Positions 35,120-45,950 of a DNA stretch of 64,000 bases are shown piece after piece. The position numbers and the translations under genes were made by a program. This DNA comes from Girardinichthys multiradiatus (Eukaryota > Chordata > Actinopteri > Cyprinodontiformes > Goodeidae), in assembly GCF_021462225.1 (NCBI RefSeq), contig NC_061797.1, positions 2,101,001 through 2,165,000 on the forward strand, written 5' to 3'. Numbering within the stretch: the stretch's first letter is position 1; each line of letters starts with the position of its first letter. Below the pieces are notes generated by a model that saw only the letters and a list, made by a program, of their open reading frames with translations, ran no database searches and was not told where the DNA came from.

Positions 35120-35760
35120 AGGCGGGCGACCGGGAGGTTGTCCAGAGGTGAAGCCCTAGGGGCTGACAGTGATAAAGACGAAGCCCTGGAGCCCCGGCAC
35201 AGGAACCTGGAGCTCTATGACGCAGGAATCTCAGAGCTCAACGACGTCAGAGACACAAAATTGGAGGTCTGTAGCACTGGAAGTCTGGAGGTTGACAAGA
35301 GAACCGGAGAAACCCACAGAGAATCTGAAGGCCGACCAGAGAACTAGGGAAACCCACAGAGAATCTTGTCTGGAGGTCAACCAGGGGAATGGGAGAACCC
35401 ATGAAGAGACATGTCTGGAGGTTGGTCACTGATCATGGAGAAGCCACAAAGAACCTTGTTTTGAGGTCAACCCTGGAGAATTTAGGAGCCATGGCGAACC
35501 TTGTCTGGCATGGAGGATCTGCAGAAAAACAGTGTCTGGAGGCCGGCCTGGAGGCGTTGAGGACCCACAAAGAACCTTCTCAGGAGGCATGCCCCTCGGA
35601 TGGAAGACTGGGTAAATGAGGAGTTCTGCAGACTGGAACTCGGGAGACTGGAACCTACAATGGAGCTTTGGAGAACGGCAGTGGAACTGCTGAAACACTC
35701 TGAGGAACCCAGAAGAATGTTTTAACACCTGCTGGATGAAGAACCCTCAAAGGGGCCCTT
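35120..35760. repeat. purine-rich degenerate tandem repeat
   Basis: Units of about 60 bp recur, each with a ggaggt(c/t)(g/a)acca-type block, a gagaac/gggaaccc block and a cttgtctggaggt block. Identity decays toward the right. Overlapping open frames up to about 100 codons exist on both strands because stop codons are rare in such purine-rich DNA. No known protein is recognised. Confidence 0.6.
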
Positions 35761-36920
35761 GAGGGTGGTGTGAAAGCCTGGAGAGCCCTCAACGGAGCCC
35801 TGGAGATGAAGGTGAAGGATAAGGTTACCTGGAAACCCTCATCGAAGAACTCAGGAACAGAAACATACAGGTCCACCTAGACTCCCTCGTAGAAAAACTC
35901 TGGAACAGGAGGTGGTTTGTCTTTGAAAATCTCAGAGAACTCGGGCACAAGAAGATCATGACCGAGCCAGAAGTGTAGATGGTATTGTGGCGATACAGAT
36001 GGTGTCTGGGTTAGGGAATCTGAGTCGAGGAGGAGTGGGCTTTGGGGCTCTGAGGCTAGAGAACAAAAGTCTCAGAAGTAGTAAACAAAAATGGGGAGGT
36101 CATGCAAACTGTAGGAGTAGACGTGGGAACTGCTGCTGAATCTGGTTGGCCTTCCAGAGGTGACTGCATCGTCTCCTGCGTCAAGAGGATGATGTAGGGG
36201 CAAGTGGACTGGAGGCGTCGGCCTGACCCTTGAAGTCTCGACCAGAGAAATTGGCCTGACCCTTGGAGGTTAGAGCAGAGGCATCAGCTTAACCCTTTGG
36301 ATCTAGACTGGAGGCTTTCTGCGGCGAGTTGAGGAGGAAGACAATAGTGTTAATAGTTTAAAAAGAAAAGTAAAAGAAAACTTGTTACCTTGATTTAAAT
36401 CAAGGTGCCCAGATTTGTGAAATCAAATCTGGGGATGTTTATAGCTTGGAAATTAAAAGAATTAAATGTTATTAAGATATAATAAAGACATAGGATATAA
36501 TGAAGACATTGACAGTTACGGTTTCATTTATTTTAAAATATGTATTCATAATTAAACAATCAAAATCAAGTGTAATAGCAGGAAAGTGTCTAACCACACT
36601 GTTGTTAGCATTTCCCAAGACTAATAAAATTAATAAAGTAATAGCAGTAGTAATGTCTGTATTCTTTCCCTCCTCTTAGCTTTACTTTTCTTTCTATCAG
36701 TCTATTTTCCTCCTCTCTCTTTAACTCTTCCCATTTTCCTCTGCCCTCACTGGTTTTCTGTCTTTTTACTTTCCTCCTCTCTACACTACTGTCAGTCTTT
36801 TACTATTCTACAACAGAGACATAATATAATCACAATACCCTCCAAAACATGAAAACGTTTAACAAGGGGAAAAATTTTAATTGAACAAATAAAATAAGAT
36901 TTATGTTTTGGATACTCTTT
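35761..36920. other. intron sequence, nothing coding
   Basis: The GA-rich character fades out by about 36350. A pyrimidine-rich tract covers 36660-36790. Apart from the palindrome at 36388 and hairpin beside it, no feature was recognised. Confidence 0.5.
36388..36433. repeat. 18-bp perfect palindrome and adjacent hairpin
   Basis: The segment 36388-36405 (ccttgatttaaatcaagg) is its own reverse complement. Directly after it, cccagatttg and caaatctggg form a second 10-bp inverted repeat around a 6-base loop (36408-36433). Confidence 0.85.
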
Positions 36921-37095
36921 AGATACGGCGGAGCCGGGGTCCCACCCTGGAGCCAGGCCTGGGGTCGGGACTCGTCGGAGAGCGCCTGGTGGCTGGGTTG
37001 TTCCTCGCAGGACCTGGCCAGGCCAAGCCCGAACAAGAGACGCGAGGCCATCCCCCAGTGGGCCCACCACCTGCAGGGGGAACCGTGAGGGACAG

Positions 37096-37606
37096 GTGCA
37101 AAGAGAATTGGGCTGCGGACGAAGGTGGAGACCTCGGCGGCCCAATCCCCGGATGCTTAGGCTGGCTGCAGGGACGTGGAATGTCACCTCGCTGGGGGAA
37201 AGGACCCTGAGCTTGTGCGGGAGGTATCGACTAGAAATAGTCGGGCTCGCCTCCACGCACAGCGTAGGCTCTGGAACCCGTCTCCTCGAGAGTGGTTGGA
37301 CTCTCTTCTACTCTGGAGTGGCCCATGGGGAGAGGCGGCAGGCTGGGGTGGGTTTGCTTGTTGCCCCCCGGCTCAGCCGTCTCGTGTTGGGGTTTACCCC
37401 AGTGGATGAGAGGGTCGCATCCCTGCGCCTTCGGGTAGGGGAGAGGTCTCTGACTGTCATTTCGGCCTATGGGCCGAGTGGTAGTGCGGAGTAACCGGCC
37501 TTCTTGGCATCCCTGTCTCGGGTGCTGAATAGTCCCCCTCCTGGGTACTCCATTATTCTGCTGGGGGACTTCAACGCCCACGTGGGAAACAACAGTGACA
37601 CCTGCA
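37096..37606 (+). pseudogene. RTE-like LINE endonuclease N-terminal part
   Basis: The frame starts near GTWNVTSLGERTLSLCGRY, the N-terminus of the endonuclease, then ASTHSVGSGTRLLESGWTLF and LTVISAYGPSGSAE. A TAA stop at about 37492 and a frame change before 37611 separate it from the rest. [14 protein letters not shown] is visible in another frame just downstream. Confidence 0.87.
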
Positions 37607-37610
37607 GAGA

Positions 37611-38672
37611 ATGATCGGGAGGAATTGCCTCCCCAATCTGAATCCGAGTGGTGTTTTGTTATTGGACTTCTGTGCTAGTCACGGATTGTCCATAATGAAC
37701 ACCATGTTCAAACATAAGGGTGTCCATCAGTGCACTTGGCACCAGGACACCCTAGGCAGGAGGTCAATGACTGACTTTGTTGTCGTATCATCAGACCTTC
37801 GGCCGCATGTTTTGGACACTCGGGTGAAGAGAGGGGCTGAGCTGTCCACTGATCACCACCTGGTGGTTAGTTGGATTCGCTGGAGGAGGAGAAAGCCGGA
37901 CAGACTTGGCAGGCACAAGTTTATAGTGAGGGTCTGCCGGGAACGTCTGGCAGAGCCCTTGGCCAGGGATGTATTCAACTCTCAACTCCGGGAGAGCTTT
38001 GACCAGATACTGGGGGATGTTGGAGACATAGAGCCTGAGTGGACCATGTTCTCCGCATCTATTGTTGATGCTGCTGCCCATAGCTGTGGCCGTAAGGTCT
38101 GCGGTGCCTGTCGTGGCGGCAATCTCCGAACCCGGTGGTGGACACCGGCAGTAAGGGACGCTGTCAAGCTGAAGAAGGAGTGGTTGGCTTGTGGGATTCC
38201 TGAGGCAGCTGATGGGTACCGTGAGGCCAAGCATGCCGCGGCCCGGGCAGTGGCAAAAACTCGGGCCTGGGAGGAGTTTAGTGAGACCATGGAGAAGGAC
38301 TACCGGTTGGCCTCAAAGCGATTCTGGCAAACCGTCAGGAGGGGGAAGCAGTCCTTCGCCAACACTGTTTACAGTGGGGGTGGGAGGCTGCTGACCTCGA
38401 CTGGGTACATTATCGGGCGGTGGAATGAGTGCTTCGAGGATCTTCTCAATCCTGCCATCACGCATTCCCTGGTGGAAACAGAGGCTGGGGACTCGGGGTT
38501 GGACTCTTTCATCATCCAGGCTGAAGTCACCGAGGTGGTTAAAAAGGTCCGCGGTGGCAGGGCTTCGGGGGTGGATGAAATCCGCCCTGAGTACCTCAAG
38601 TCTCTGGATGTTGTAGGGCTGTCATGGTTGACACGCCTCTTCAACATTGCGTGGCGGTCGGTGTCGAGGTAG
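37611..38672 (+). pseudogene. RTE-like LINE, 353-codon open segment
   Basis: This is the longest open LINE frame after the RT at 41017. It holds the second half of the endonuclease ([33 protein letters not shown]), a basic linker (REAKHAAARAVAKTRAWEEF) and the start of reverse transcriptase (ASGVDEIRPEYLKSLDVVGL). It ends at a stop where the internal deletion begins, so there is no polymerase active site. Confidence 0.88.
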
Positions 38673-38744
38673 GAAAACTTTACTGGCCGTCAGTTAACTC
38701 TTACATTACTCCTCACCTCACCAACTTTTATGGACAGGATTTCT

Positions 38745-39150
38745 AGGGCCGGAGGGGGTCTGGTTTGGGGACCAGAAGATTTCGTCTCTTCTTTTTGCAG
38801 ATGACGTGGTCCTGCTGGCTCCCTCTAGCCAAGACTTAAAGCATGTGATGGGGTGGTTCGCAGACGAATGTGAAGCGGCTGGGATGAAGATCAGCTCCTC
38901 CAAGTCCGAGGTCATGGTTCTCGACCAGAAAAGGGTAGCTTGTCCTCTTCAGGTTGGAGCGGAGTTCCTGCCTCAGGTGGAGGAGTTCAAGTATCTCGGG
39001 GTCTTGTTCACGAGTGAGGGAAGCATGGAGCGGGAGATCGACAGACGGATCGGTGCAGCTGCCGCAGTAATGGGGGCGCTGTGCCGGTCCGTTGTGATGA
39101 AGAGAGAGCTGAGCCGAAAAGCGAAGCTCTCGATTTACCGGTTAGTTTAG
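38745..39150 (+). pseudogene. RTE-like LINE reverse transcriptase C-terminal part
   Basis: It resumes with the LLFADDVVLLAPSSQDL active-site region (split between frames), then CEAAGMKISSSKSEVMVLDQ, EEFKYLGVLFTSEGSMEREI and RKAKLSIYRL, ending at a TAG at 39148-39150. Confidence 0.87.
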
Positions 39151-39214
39151 GTAATGCAGAGTAGACTTGAACAAGAACTGTGTGGTCTGGAAGGTTGATA
39201 CATCGACAACAAAT

Positions 39215-39297
39215 CCATCCATCCATTCATTTTCTACTTTACCTGCTTCTTCTGTACAAGCTGGACAGATAGCCAGTCCATTGCAGGGCAATACATA
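39215..39297 (-). repeat. RTE-tail SINE-like fragment, cut by Tc1
   Basis: On the plus strand the block begins ccatccatccattcattttc, the complement of an RTE-type ggatgg tail, and continues ctggacagatagccagtcca as in the repeat at 26615-26948. It stops where the Tc1-like element begins. Confidence 0.75.
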
Positions 39298-39483
39298 CAG
39301 GGTTTGGACAAAGAAACTGAAACACCTGTTATTTTAGTGTGGGTGGTTTCATGGCTAAATTGGACCAGCCTGGTAGCCAGTCTTCATTGATTGCACATTG
39401 CACCAGTAAGAGCAGAGTGTGAAGGTTCAATTAGCAGGGTAAGAGCACAGTTTTGCTTAAAATATTGAAATGCACACAACATT

Positions 39484-40099
39484 ATGGGTGACATACCAGA
39501 GTTCAAAAGAGGACAAATTGTTGGTGCACGTCTTGCTGGCACATCTGTGACCAAGACAGCAAGACTTTCTGATGTATCAAGAGCCACGTTATCCAGGGTA
39601 ATGTCAGCATACCACCATGAAGGACGAACCACATCCAACAGGATTAACTGTGGACGCAAGAGGAAGCTGTCCGAAAGGGATGTTCAGGGGCTAACCTGGA
39701 TTGTATCCAAAAAACATAAAACCACGGCTGCCCAAATCACGGCAGAATTAAATGTGCACCTCAACTTTTCTGTTTCCACCAGAACTGTCCGTCGGAAGCT
39801 CCACAGGGTCAATATACACGGTGGGCTGCTATAGCCAAACCTTTCGTCACTCATGCCAATGCCAAACGTCGGTTTCACTGGTGCAAGGAGTGCAAATCTT
39901 GGGCTGTGGACAATGTGAAACATGTATTGTTCTCTGATGAGTCCACCTTTACTGTTTTCCCCACATCCGGGAGAGTTACGGTGTGGAGAAGCCCCAAAGA
40001 AGCGTACCACCCGGACTGTTGCATGCACAGAGTGAAGCATGGGGGTGGATCAGTGATGGTTTGGGCTGCCATATCATGGCATTCCCTTGGCCCGACACT
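39484..40099 (+). pseudogene. Tc1-like transposase, N-terminal part
   Basis: The frame begins MGDIPEFKRGQIVGARLAGT, with a helix-turn-helix and a SNRINCGRKRKL linker, to a stop at about 39832. The catalytic start follows in another frame: VKHVLFSDESTFTVFP with the first aspartate, then GGGSVMVWAAISWHSLGP where the LINE interrupts. Confidence 0.9.
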
Positions 40100-40497
40100 G
40101 CATGTGATGCCATCAGCTCAGTTGTTGCTAAGCTACAGACACAAAACCCCAATGCTTTTGTGGCAATTTCTGGTGATTTTAACATGCTTCACTCTCTGCT
40201 ACACTTCCAACGTTTCAACAGTTTGTCAGCTGCTCTACCAGAGAAAACAAAACATTGGATTTGTTTTATGCAAATGTCAAGGACTCATACATCTCTACAG
40301 CAAGACCTCCGCTAGGCAAATCAGATCACAATCTTGTTTTTCTCTGCTCGAAATATATGCCCCTTGTTCAGAGGCAACCTGTAATAAAGAGGACTGTGAT
40401 AAAATGATCACAGGAAGTTGAAGAAGCTCTGCAAGATTGCTTTGAGGCTACAGACTGGGACGCACTGTGCCAGCCACATGGAGAGGACATCAATGCC

Positions 40498-41016
40498 ATG
40501 ACTGAGTGTGTAACCGACTATATAAACTTCTGTGTGGATAACATCATCCCCACCAGAACCGTGAGATGCTTCCCCAATAACAAACCTTGGATCACCAGTG
40601 ACCTGAAGGACCTGCTTAACAAGAAAAAAAGAGCCTTCAGAGAGGGAGACAGAATTATTGAGGAGTTTACAGAAGCAACTTAAAGTCAAGATAAGAGACA
40701 GCAAGGAGGTGTACAAGAAGAAGCTGGAGAGCAAGCTCCAGCAAAACAATATCAGAGATGTGTGGACAGGGATGAAGAAGATCACAGGCTTCAAGCAGAA
40801 GGATGATCAGACCGATGGACGTCTGGACAGAGCCAATGAACTGAACATATTCTTCAATAGGTTCAGTTCAGAAAGAAGCTCAGCATCATCCTCTCCTCCT
40901 CTCCTGCTCACAGCCAAACAGACATCCCACCCTCCTTTGACCCACAGGACCCACAGCTGTCCAGTAACACCTCACATTTTTTATCTTCCACCTCAGCCCT
41001 AGACCCTTCTACATGT
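40498..41016 (+). pseudogene. LINE linker region, frameshifted
   Basis: The frame reads CVTDYINFCVDNIIPTRTVR, FPNNKPWITSDLKDLLNKKK, then shifts to RDSKEVYKKKLESKLQQNN and DRANELNIFFNRFSSERS. This is the stretch between endonuclease and reverse transcriptase. Confidence 0.85.
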
Positions 41017-42150
41017 TTGCCATCAACCATATCAGAAGATGCCGATGCTTCCTTTGCTTCCCCCTTCTACCTGTGTGTCTCAAGAAGTCAGCTGAAGAGA
41101 CAACTGGAGAGACTGAATAGGAATAAGGCTGCAGGTCCAGATCATGTCAGCCCTAGAGTCCTGAAGGCCTGTGCAGAGCAGCTCTGTGGGATTCTGCAGC
41201 ACCTCTTCAACCTTAGCCTGGCCCAGAAGAAGGTTCCGGTGTTGTGGAAGACCTCCTGTCTTGTTCCGGTACCAAAGAAAACTCACCCATCAGTCCTCAA
41301 TGACTATAGACCTGTTGCCCTGACATCTCACATCATGAAGGTCCTAGAGAGACCCCTGTTGGCCTACCTGAGTAAGCAAACAGTAAACCATCAGGACCCC
41401 CTTCAGTTTGCTTATTGCTGTGGAGTTGGAGTTGAAGATGCCATCATACACCTGCTTCAACAAACCCACTGTCATCTGGACAAAGCCAGCAGCACTGTGA
41501 GGATCATGTTCTTTGATTTCTCCAGTGCATTTAATACAATCCAACCTGATTTGCTTTGTCAGAAACTCCAGAAGACTCAGGTGGAGGCCTCAACAATCTC
41601 CTGGATTAAAGACTACCTGACAAACAGACCACAGTTTGTGAGACTGAAGGGTTGTGAGTCTAACCAGGTAGTCAGCAGCACAGGAGCACCACAGGGGACT
41701 GTACTCTCACCATTCCTTTTCACTCTGTACACCTCAGACTTCCAGTACAAGACAGACTCCTGTCATCTGCAGAAATACTCGGATGATTCTGCAGTCGTGG
41801 GGTGGATCAGAGATGGACAAGAAGCTGAGTACAGGATGGTGGTGGACCGCTTTGTGGCATGGTGTGGAAACAATCATCTCATGTTGAACGTGACTAAAAC
41901 AAAGGAGATGATTGTAGATTTTAAGAGAAACAGGAATAAGTCAAACACTATTTCTATCATGGGAGAAGAAGTGGAGGTGGTGGAGGAGTATAAATACCCC
42001 GGTGTTCACCTGGACAACAGACTAGAGTGGAGATGCAACTGTGAAGCCGTCTACAAGAAGGGACAGAGCAGACTGTACTTCTTGAGGAAGCTTAGGTCCT
42101 TTGCAGCAAGATGCTGCATATCTTCTATAAGTCTGTTGTGGAAAGTGTGA
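41017..42150 (+). pseudogene. LINE reverse transcriptase, 377-codon open frame
   Basis: This uninterrupted frame spans almost the entire polymerase domain: RNKAAGPDHVSPRVLKACAE, CLVPVPKKTHPSVLNDYRPV, RIMFFDFSSAFNTIQPDLL, STGAPQGTVLSPFLFTLYTS, the catalytic YSDDSAVVGWI and LMLNVTKTKEMIVDFKR. The frame is closed at the C-terminus by a frameshift near 42111-42150. It is the best preserved reverse transcriptase of the window. The start codon is internal, since the true protein would begin upstream. Confidence 0.9.
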
Positions 42151-42470
42151 TCTCTTCTACCATCATCTCCTGGGGAAGCAGCATCAGAACCAGGGACTTA
42201 AAAAAGCTCAACAAGCTGATAAAAAAGGCTGGCTCTGTTCTGGTGACTCCTCTGGAACCTCTGGAGATCATTGTGGAAAGACGGATTCTTCATAAAATGA
42301 AGAACATTATGGAGAACTCTGAGCATCCTCTTCATGAGACTGTCCTACAGCAACAGAGTGTCTTCAGTCAGAGGCTTCTTCAGATCTGCTGTAAGACGGA
42401 GGGCTACAGGAGATCCTTCCTGCCCACAGCCATCAGCATCTACAACGGCTCTTTGAAGAAACCTACATAA
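42111..42470 (+). pseudogene. LINE C-terminal domain, frameshifted
   Basis: It continues the polymerase in another frame: FYKSVVESVISSTIISWGSS, KKLNKLIKKAGSVLVTPLEP, VERRILHKMKNIMENSEHPL and a final YRRSFLPTAISIYNGSL. Confidence 0.88.
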
Positions 42471-42540
42471 TATGAGCTATAACAACATTTAATTTCCCTT
42501 TGGGATTAATAAAGTATTTTTGAATTGAATTTGAATTTGA

Positions 42541-42930
42541 ATTGTGCTAGATGGGCGCGTCACTGTCAAGGACTACCGAACCATTCTTGAGGACCATGTG
42601 CATCCAATGGTTCAAACATTGTATCCTGAAGGCGGTGCCGTGTATCAGGATGACAATGCACCAATACACACAGCAAGACTGGTTAAAATTTGGTTTGATA
42701 AACATGAAAGTGAAGTTGAACATCTCCCATGGCCTGCACAGTCACCAGACCTTAATATTATTGAGCCACTTTGGGGTGTTTTGGAGGAGCGAGTCAGGAA
42801 ACGTTTTCCTCCACCAGTATCACGTAGTGACCTGGCCACTATCCTGCAAGAAGAATGACTTAAAATCCCTCTGACCACTGTGCAGGACTTGTACATGTCA
42901 TTCCCCAGATGAATTGATGCTGTATTGGCC
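42541..42930 (+). pseudogene. Tc1-like transposase, C-terminal part
   Basis: It resumes after the LINE: LDGRVTVKDYRTILEDHVHP, the second catalytic aspartate in YQDDNAPIHTAR, and the third block SPDLNIIEPLWGVLEERVRK. A TGA stop at 42856-42858 truncates the last part, which is followed by degraded sequence. Confidence 0.9.
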
Positions 42931-43087
42931 ACAAAAGGAGGCCCTACAACATGCTAATAAATTATTGTGGTCTAAAACCAGGTGTTTCAGTTTCATTGTC
43001 CAACCCCTGTACATCAGAGATCTGATTGTTTAATATATTCCTAACAGAGCACTTCATTCTCACACTGCAGCTTTGCTGGTGGTTCCT

Positions 43088-43260
43088 AGTAGGGATGGGT
43101 ACTTTCACATTTGAACTGATACAGTACCCGGTCCCTGGGAACCAATACTGGTACTCAAAGCTACCACTTTTCGATACTTGTATGTGTTTATGTGGTAATA
43201 AATGTTAATTTGTTTAATAATAAAATCTTAAAAATTTTCGATTTAACATATTTATTCATA
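43088..43260. mobile_element. possible hAT terminus
   Basis: The block tagtagggatgggtactttc followed by acagtacccggt and ggtactcaaagc resembles the ends of hAT elements. No opposite end or target duplication was found. Confidence 0.35.
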
Positions 43261-43639
43261 ATATATTAACTTTAATGAATACTTCAAAACAACATCCAGC
43301 TGTTTGTTTTGCAACATTACAGTTGTTTCACACATTTCTTCCACATGAAAATTTCTTAAATAACTACACAGTGTTTTTCTTAATAATGCACAAATTAATA
43401 CCCAGCCATGTTTCTGGCTGCAGACGAGGTGCTAACGGATGCAGGAGTGCTAAAGGTGGAGAATCCCGGAGTTGTACCTATAGATCTGAGGATGACAAAA
43501 ATTGTGCACTCTTCAGCCTTGGAAAAAATGTGCTTATAGTTAAAGTGGCTTAGGTTATCCTGAGCTATCTCTGTAGTTATGCTACTATAGGCTTAGGCTG
43601 TGGAGAACATAATGACCACTTTCACTCTACTACATTCTT

Positions 43640-44275
43640 GCACTATGGTCATATTTGAGTTTTTTCTGTTAATCCAGCTTTTAACTCTATGTTCTGTCTC
43701 TGTTTTTTCTCTTTCTAGAAGCTACATCATGCCTGGCTATGTGTTTGGCTGTGGCACCTTCCTGGAGGGGGACATCGGCTGAGCTGCTGCTGCCAACAAC
43801 CTTATACAGACGATCCTCTTGGCCCTCTCTTTCAGTGTTTAACCCTGTCTCTCCTAGACATAGCTACTGGCTGAGCTTCAACTATAACTAACTGTGCTCT
43901 CTTTCATCCTCTAGACTTGAAAACTGAGTCATGTGCTTAGCTGTTTTTCTCTCCTAGATGAAGCCACTAAAGGAGCTATAACCAATTGTGTTTCACTTTT
44001 CTTTCCAATAGAAAGTACTCCTGGATCTGCTCTGTTCTCTCAAACCCCCAATCGTTCGTTGCAGATGGCCACTCACACTGAGCCTGGTTCTGCTGGAGAA
44101 TTCTTCCTGTTAAAAGGGAGTTTTCCTCTCCACTGTCGCTACATGCATGCTCAGTATGAGGGATTGCTGCAAAGTCAATGCAAGTTACTGTCCACTGCTG
44201 CTACATGCTCATCCAGGAGGAGTGAATGCTTCAAGTCACTGACTCTATGCAATCCAGAAGGACTGGACAATTAAA
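43640..44275 (+). repeat. dispersed teleost repeat, copy 2, with acceptor-like array
   Basis: The right part (44064-44275) matches the repeats at 2782 and 54038. The left part holds six polypyrimidine tracts each ending in AG, at 43718, 43835, 43857, 43914, 43957 and 44011. The one at 43914 also has ctataactaactg, a branch-point-like motif, about 25 bases upstream. The element lies antisense to arnt2. Its class is uncertain. Confidence 0.65.
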
Positions 44276-44920
44276 TTAAGTGAAAATGGCAAAGAGCTTA
44301 AACAGACATTAAAGCCAGATTGAGGCTCTAAAAATGCCAGTTAAAGGCTTTGTTTCTCACAAACTCTACAGTACAGAGCACAGCTCAACACTGATCTCAT
44401 ATCAGATGCATTAAATCTTATGGAGCTATTTTATCGTGACGGTTCTTAAGTGTAAGATCCATGTGAAATGAGATCTACCATCTGCATCTGTGCAAGACGT
44501 TCCACTACTTTACTGAAGACTAATTGCATCTCTTACTAAGCTCTTAATCTCTCATTTAGCAAAATAAAAACCTTCCACTGAAAAACCAAAAGGAGTGTGG
44601 ATGTTTTAAATTGTACAAACTGCCTGAAGCTGCAGATGTGATATGCTCTACAGAACACATCTCCGCAACCTTCAAACAGCAACGTTTAGTGAAAGCGTTG
44701 TTATTCAGGGCCCTTCAACCAAACATGCACCTACAGTGAAGCTGTCTTCACTCATTTATGTTTAGGTTCTGGGAAGAATCCCACCACACTGAATCAAACT
44801 CACAAGCAATATGTAATGCAACAATTCTGGCTGCAATACACACTCATCCCATCTGAGGTATTTACTCAGATCTGAGCTTGCCCTATTAACAGCCAGCCTG
44901 AGGAATGCAATATTAGGAGA
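44276..44920. other. intron sequence, nothing recognised
   Basis: AT-rich intron between two repeats; no coding remnant or repeat structure was recognised. Confidence 0.5.
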
Positions 44921-45172
44921 GGCAACTGTGGCTCAGTGAGAGGAGTAGTCGTCTTGCATGGCAAACGTTGTGGGTTCAATGTCAACTTCCTTCTGCCACA
45001 TGTCGATGTGCCCCTGGGCAAGGCACTTAACCTTAAATTGTCCAGCAATCGGCGTATCGTGTATGAACGTGTGTGTTAGTGAGTATATCTTGGTGAATGT
45101 GACTCTAGTTGAGTGGTCAGTATGGCTGGAAAGGCGCTATATAAGTTTAGTCCATTTACCATTAAACAGGGA
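44921..45172 (+). mobile_element. tRNA-derived SINE
   Basis: The left end has an A-box-like tggctcagtgag (44930-44941) and a B-box-like gggttcaat (44972-44980), the internal RNA polymerase III promoter of tRNA-derived SINEs. The body includes gcccctgggcaaggcactta, and the tail is aaaggcgctatataagttta then gtccatttacc. All three modules are typical of teleost SINEs. Confidence 0.85.
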
Positions 45173-45950
45173 AGGCATGTGTGAGAGTTCTGCACTAGCA
45201 GTTATGTGCCCAGCAGGGGCGTTTTTAGGGTCTCAAAACATTGGGGGCTTTAGCCCAAATCCAAAATATTTAGATTTCAATAAGACAATTTATAGGTAAT
45301 TTAAAATTAAAATAATATAGGACATATTGTACCAGTTCTCTGTCTTGGCTGGTTTTGGACTGAATGTAAATTATTGTGAATCAAACAAAAAAGGTTTGCA
45401 ATAATTTTACTTTTTATTTTCGTTAGAAGGTAAATGAAGGACAAGGAGAAAACAGAGTTTAGCCTTGATGAAAAACCATTTTGCTGAAGCAAATAACGAC
45501 ATATTTTGAGGTACTAAGAAAACAACTTAATCTGAATTTTTGTTGACAAAAGTTTTTCTTAAACTCAGAGATGTTTACCTTGGGTCAGATAAATGTGCTT
45601 CTTTTGTCATCTACATAAATGACCTTTTTAAACGTTACATTCTCATCAAAGTGTTCCACTCCTGAGGCTCCATTGTCTTTATTCTTATATTTCAAAAAAG
45701 GAAAATGGTAAAATCTTAAAACACGTTTATTTTATTATGCCAAGAGCTTTTGAAACATTTTATTAAAATTGTTCCTTCTTTAATGAACCTGTTCTCTTTT
45801 ATCCTTCATTCCACTTCTAAAGAAATTTGGCCTGCCAGAAATAATAAATGAAACATTTTTCAACACAGTCTTCTGTTCTGCACTAAGCACGTGAGACATT
45901 AGTCCAGTTGTTACTATTAAACACTTTGAGAGGAAAGGGTGTTAAGTTGT
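45173..45950. other. intron sequence before the retrovirus
   Basis: A piece near 45210-45270 (caggggcgtttttagggtct, then attgggggctttagcccaaa) resembles a common teleost repeat end. The rest is AT-rich and unrecognised. Confidence 0.45.

Larger units (their letters stand above)
36921..39150 (+). mobile_element. RTE-like LINE copy 2, internally deleted
   Basis: It is closely related to copy 1 at 16630. It has the 5' leader (ggcggagccggggtcccacc), the endonuclease and part of reverse transcriptase. A deletion replaces most of the polymerase palm with about 75 bp of unrelated filler at 38673-38745. It then resumes in the thumb region and is cut off at 39150. No Tc1 insertion is present here. 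Confidence 0.87.
40100..42540 (+). mobile_element. LINE (Jockey-group), 5'-truncated, inside Tc1-like element
   Basis: It starts within the endonuclease (FVAISGDFNMLHSLLHFQ) and ends in a tail gggattaataaagtattttt followed by gaattgaattt repeats. The 5' truncation and simple 3' tail are as expected for target-primed insertion. It splits the transposase so that GPIV-type sequence is separated from LDGRVTV. Confidence 0.9.
39298..43009 (+). mobile_element. Tc1-like element split by a LINE
   Basis: The inverted ends are cagggtttggacaaagaaac and the matching gtttcattgtccaacccctg, with TA at 39296-39297 and 43010-43011. A 2.4-kb LINE sits in the middle of the transposase gene. Without it the element would be about 1.27 kb, normal for the group. 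Confidence 0.93.

Noticed and set aside
35078..35432. Overlapping 87-89 codon frames as possible novel protein
   Set aside because: Frames are open on both strands in purine-rich repeat DNA, lack a consistent frame between units, and have no splice context.
44921..44995. Functional tRNA gene
   Set aside because: A- and B-box-like motifs are present, but no cloverleaf forms and the sequence continues into a SINE body and tail.
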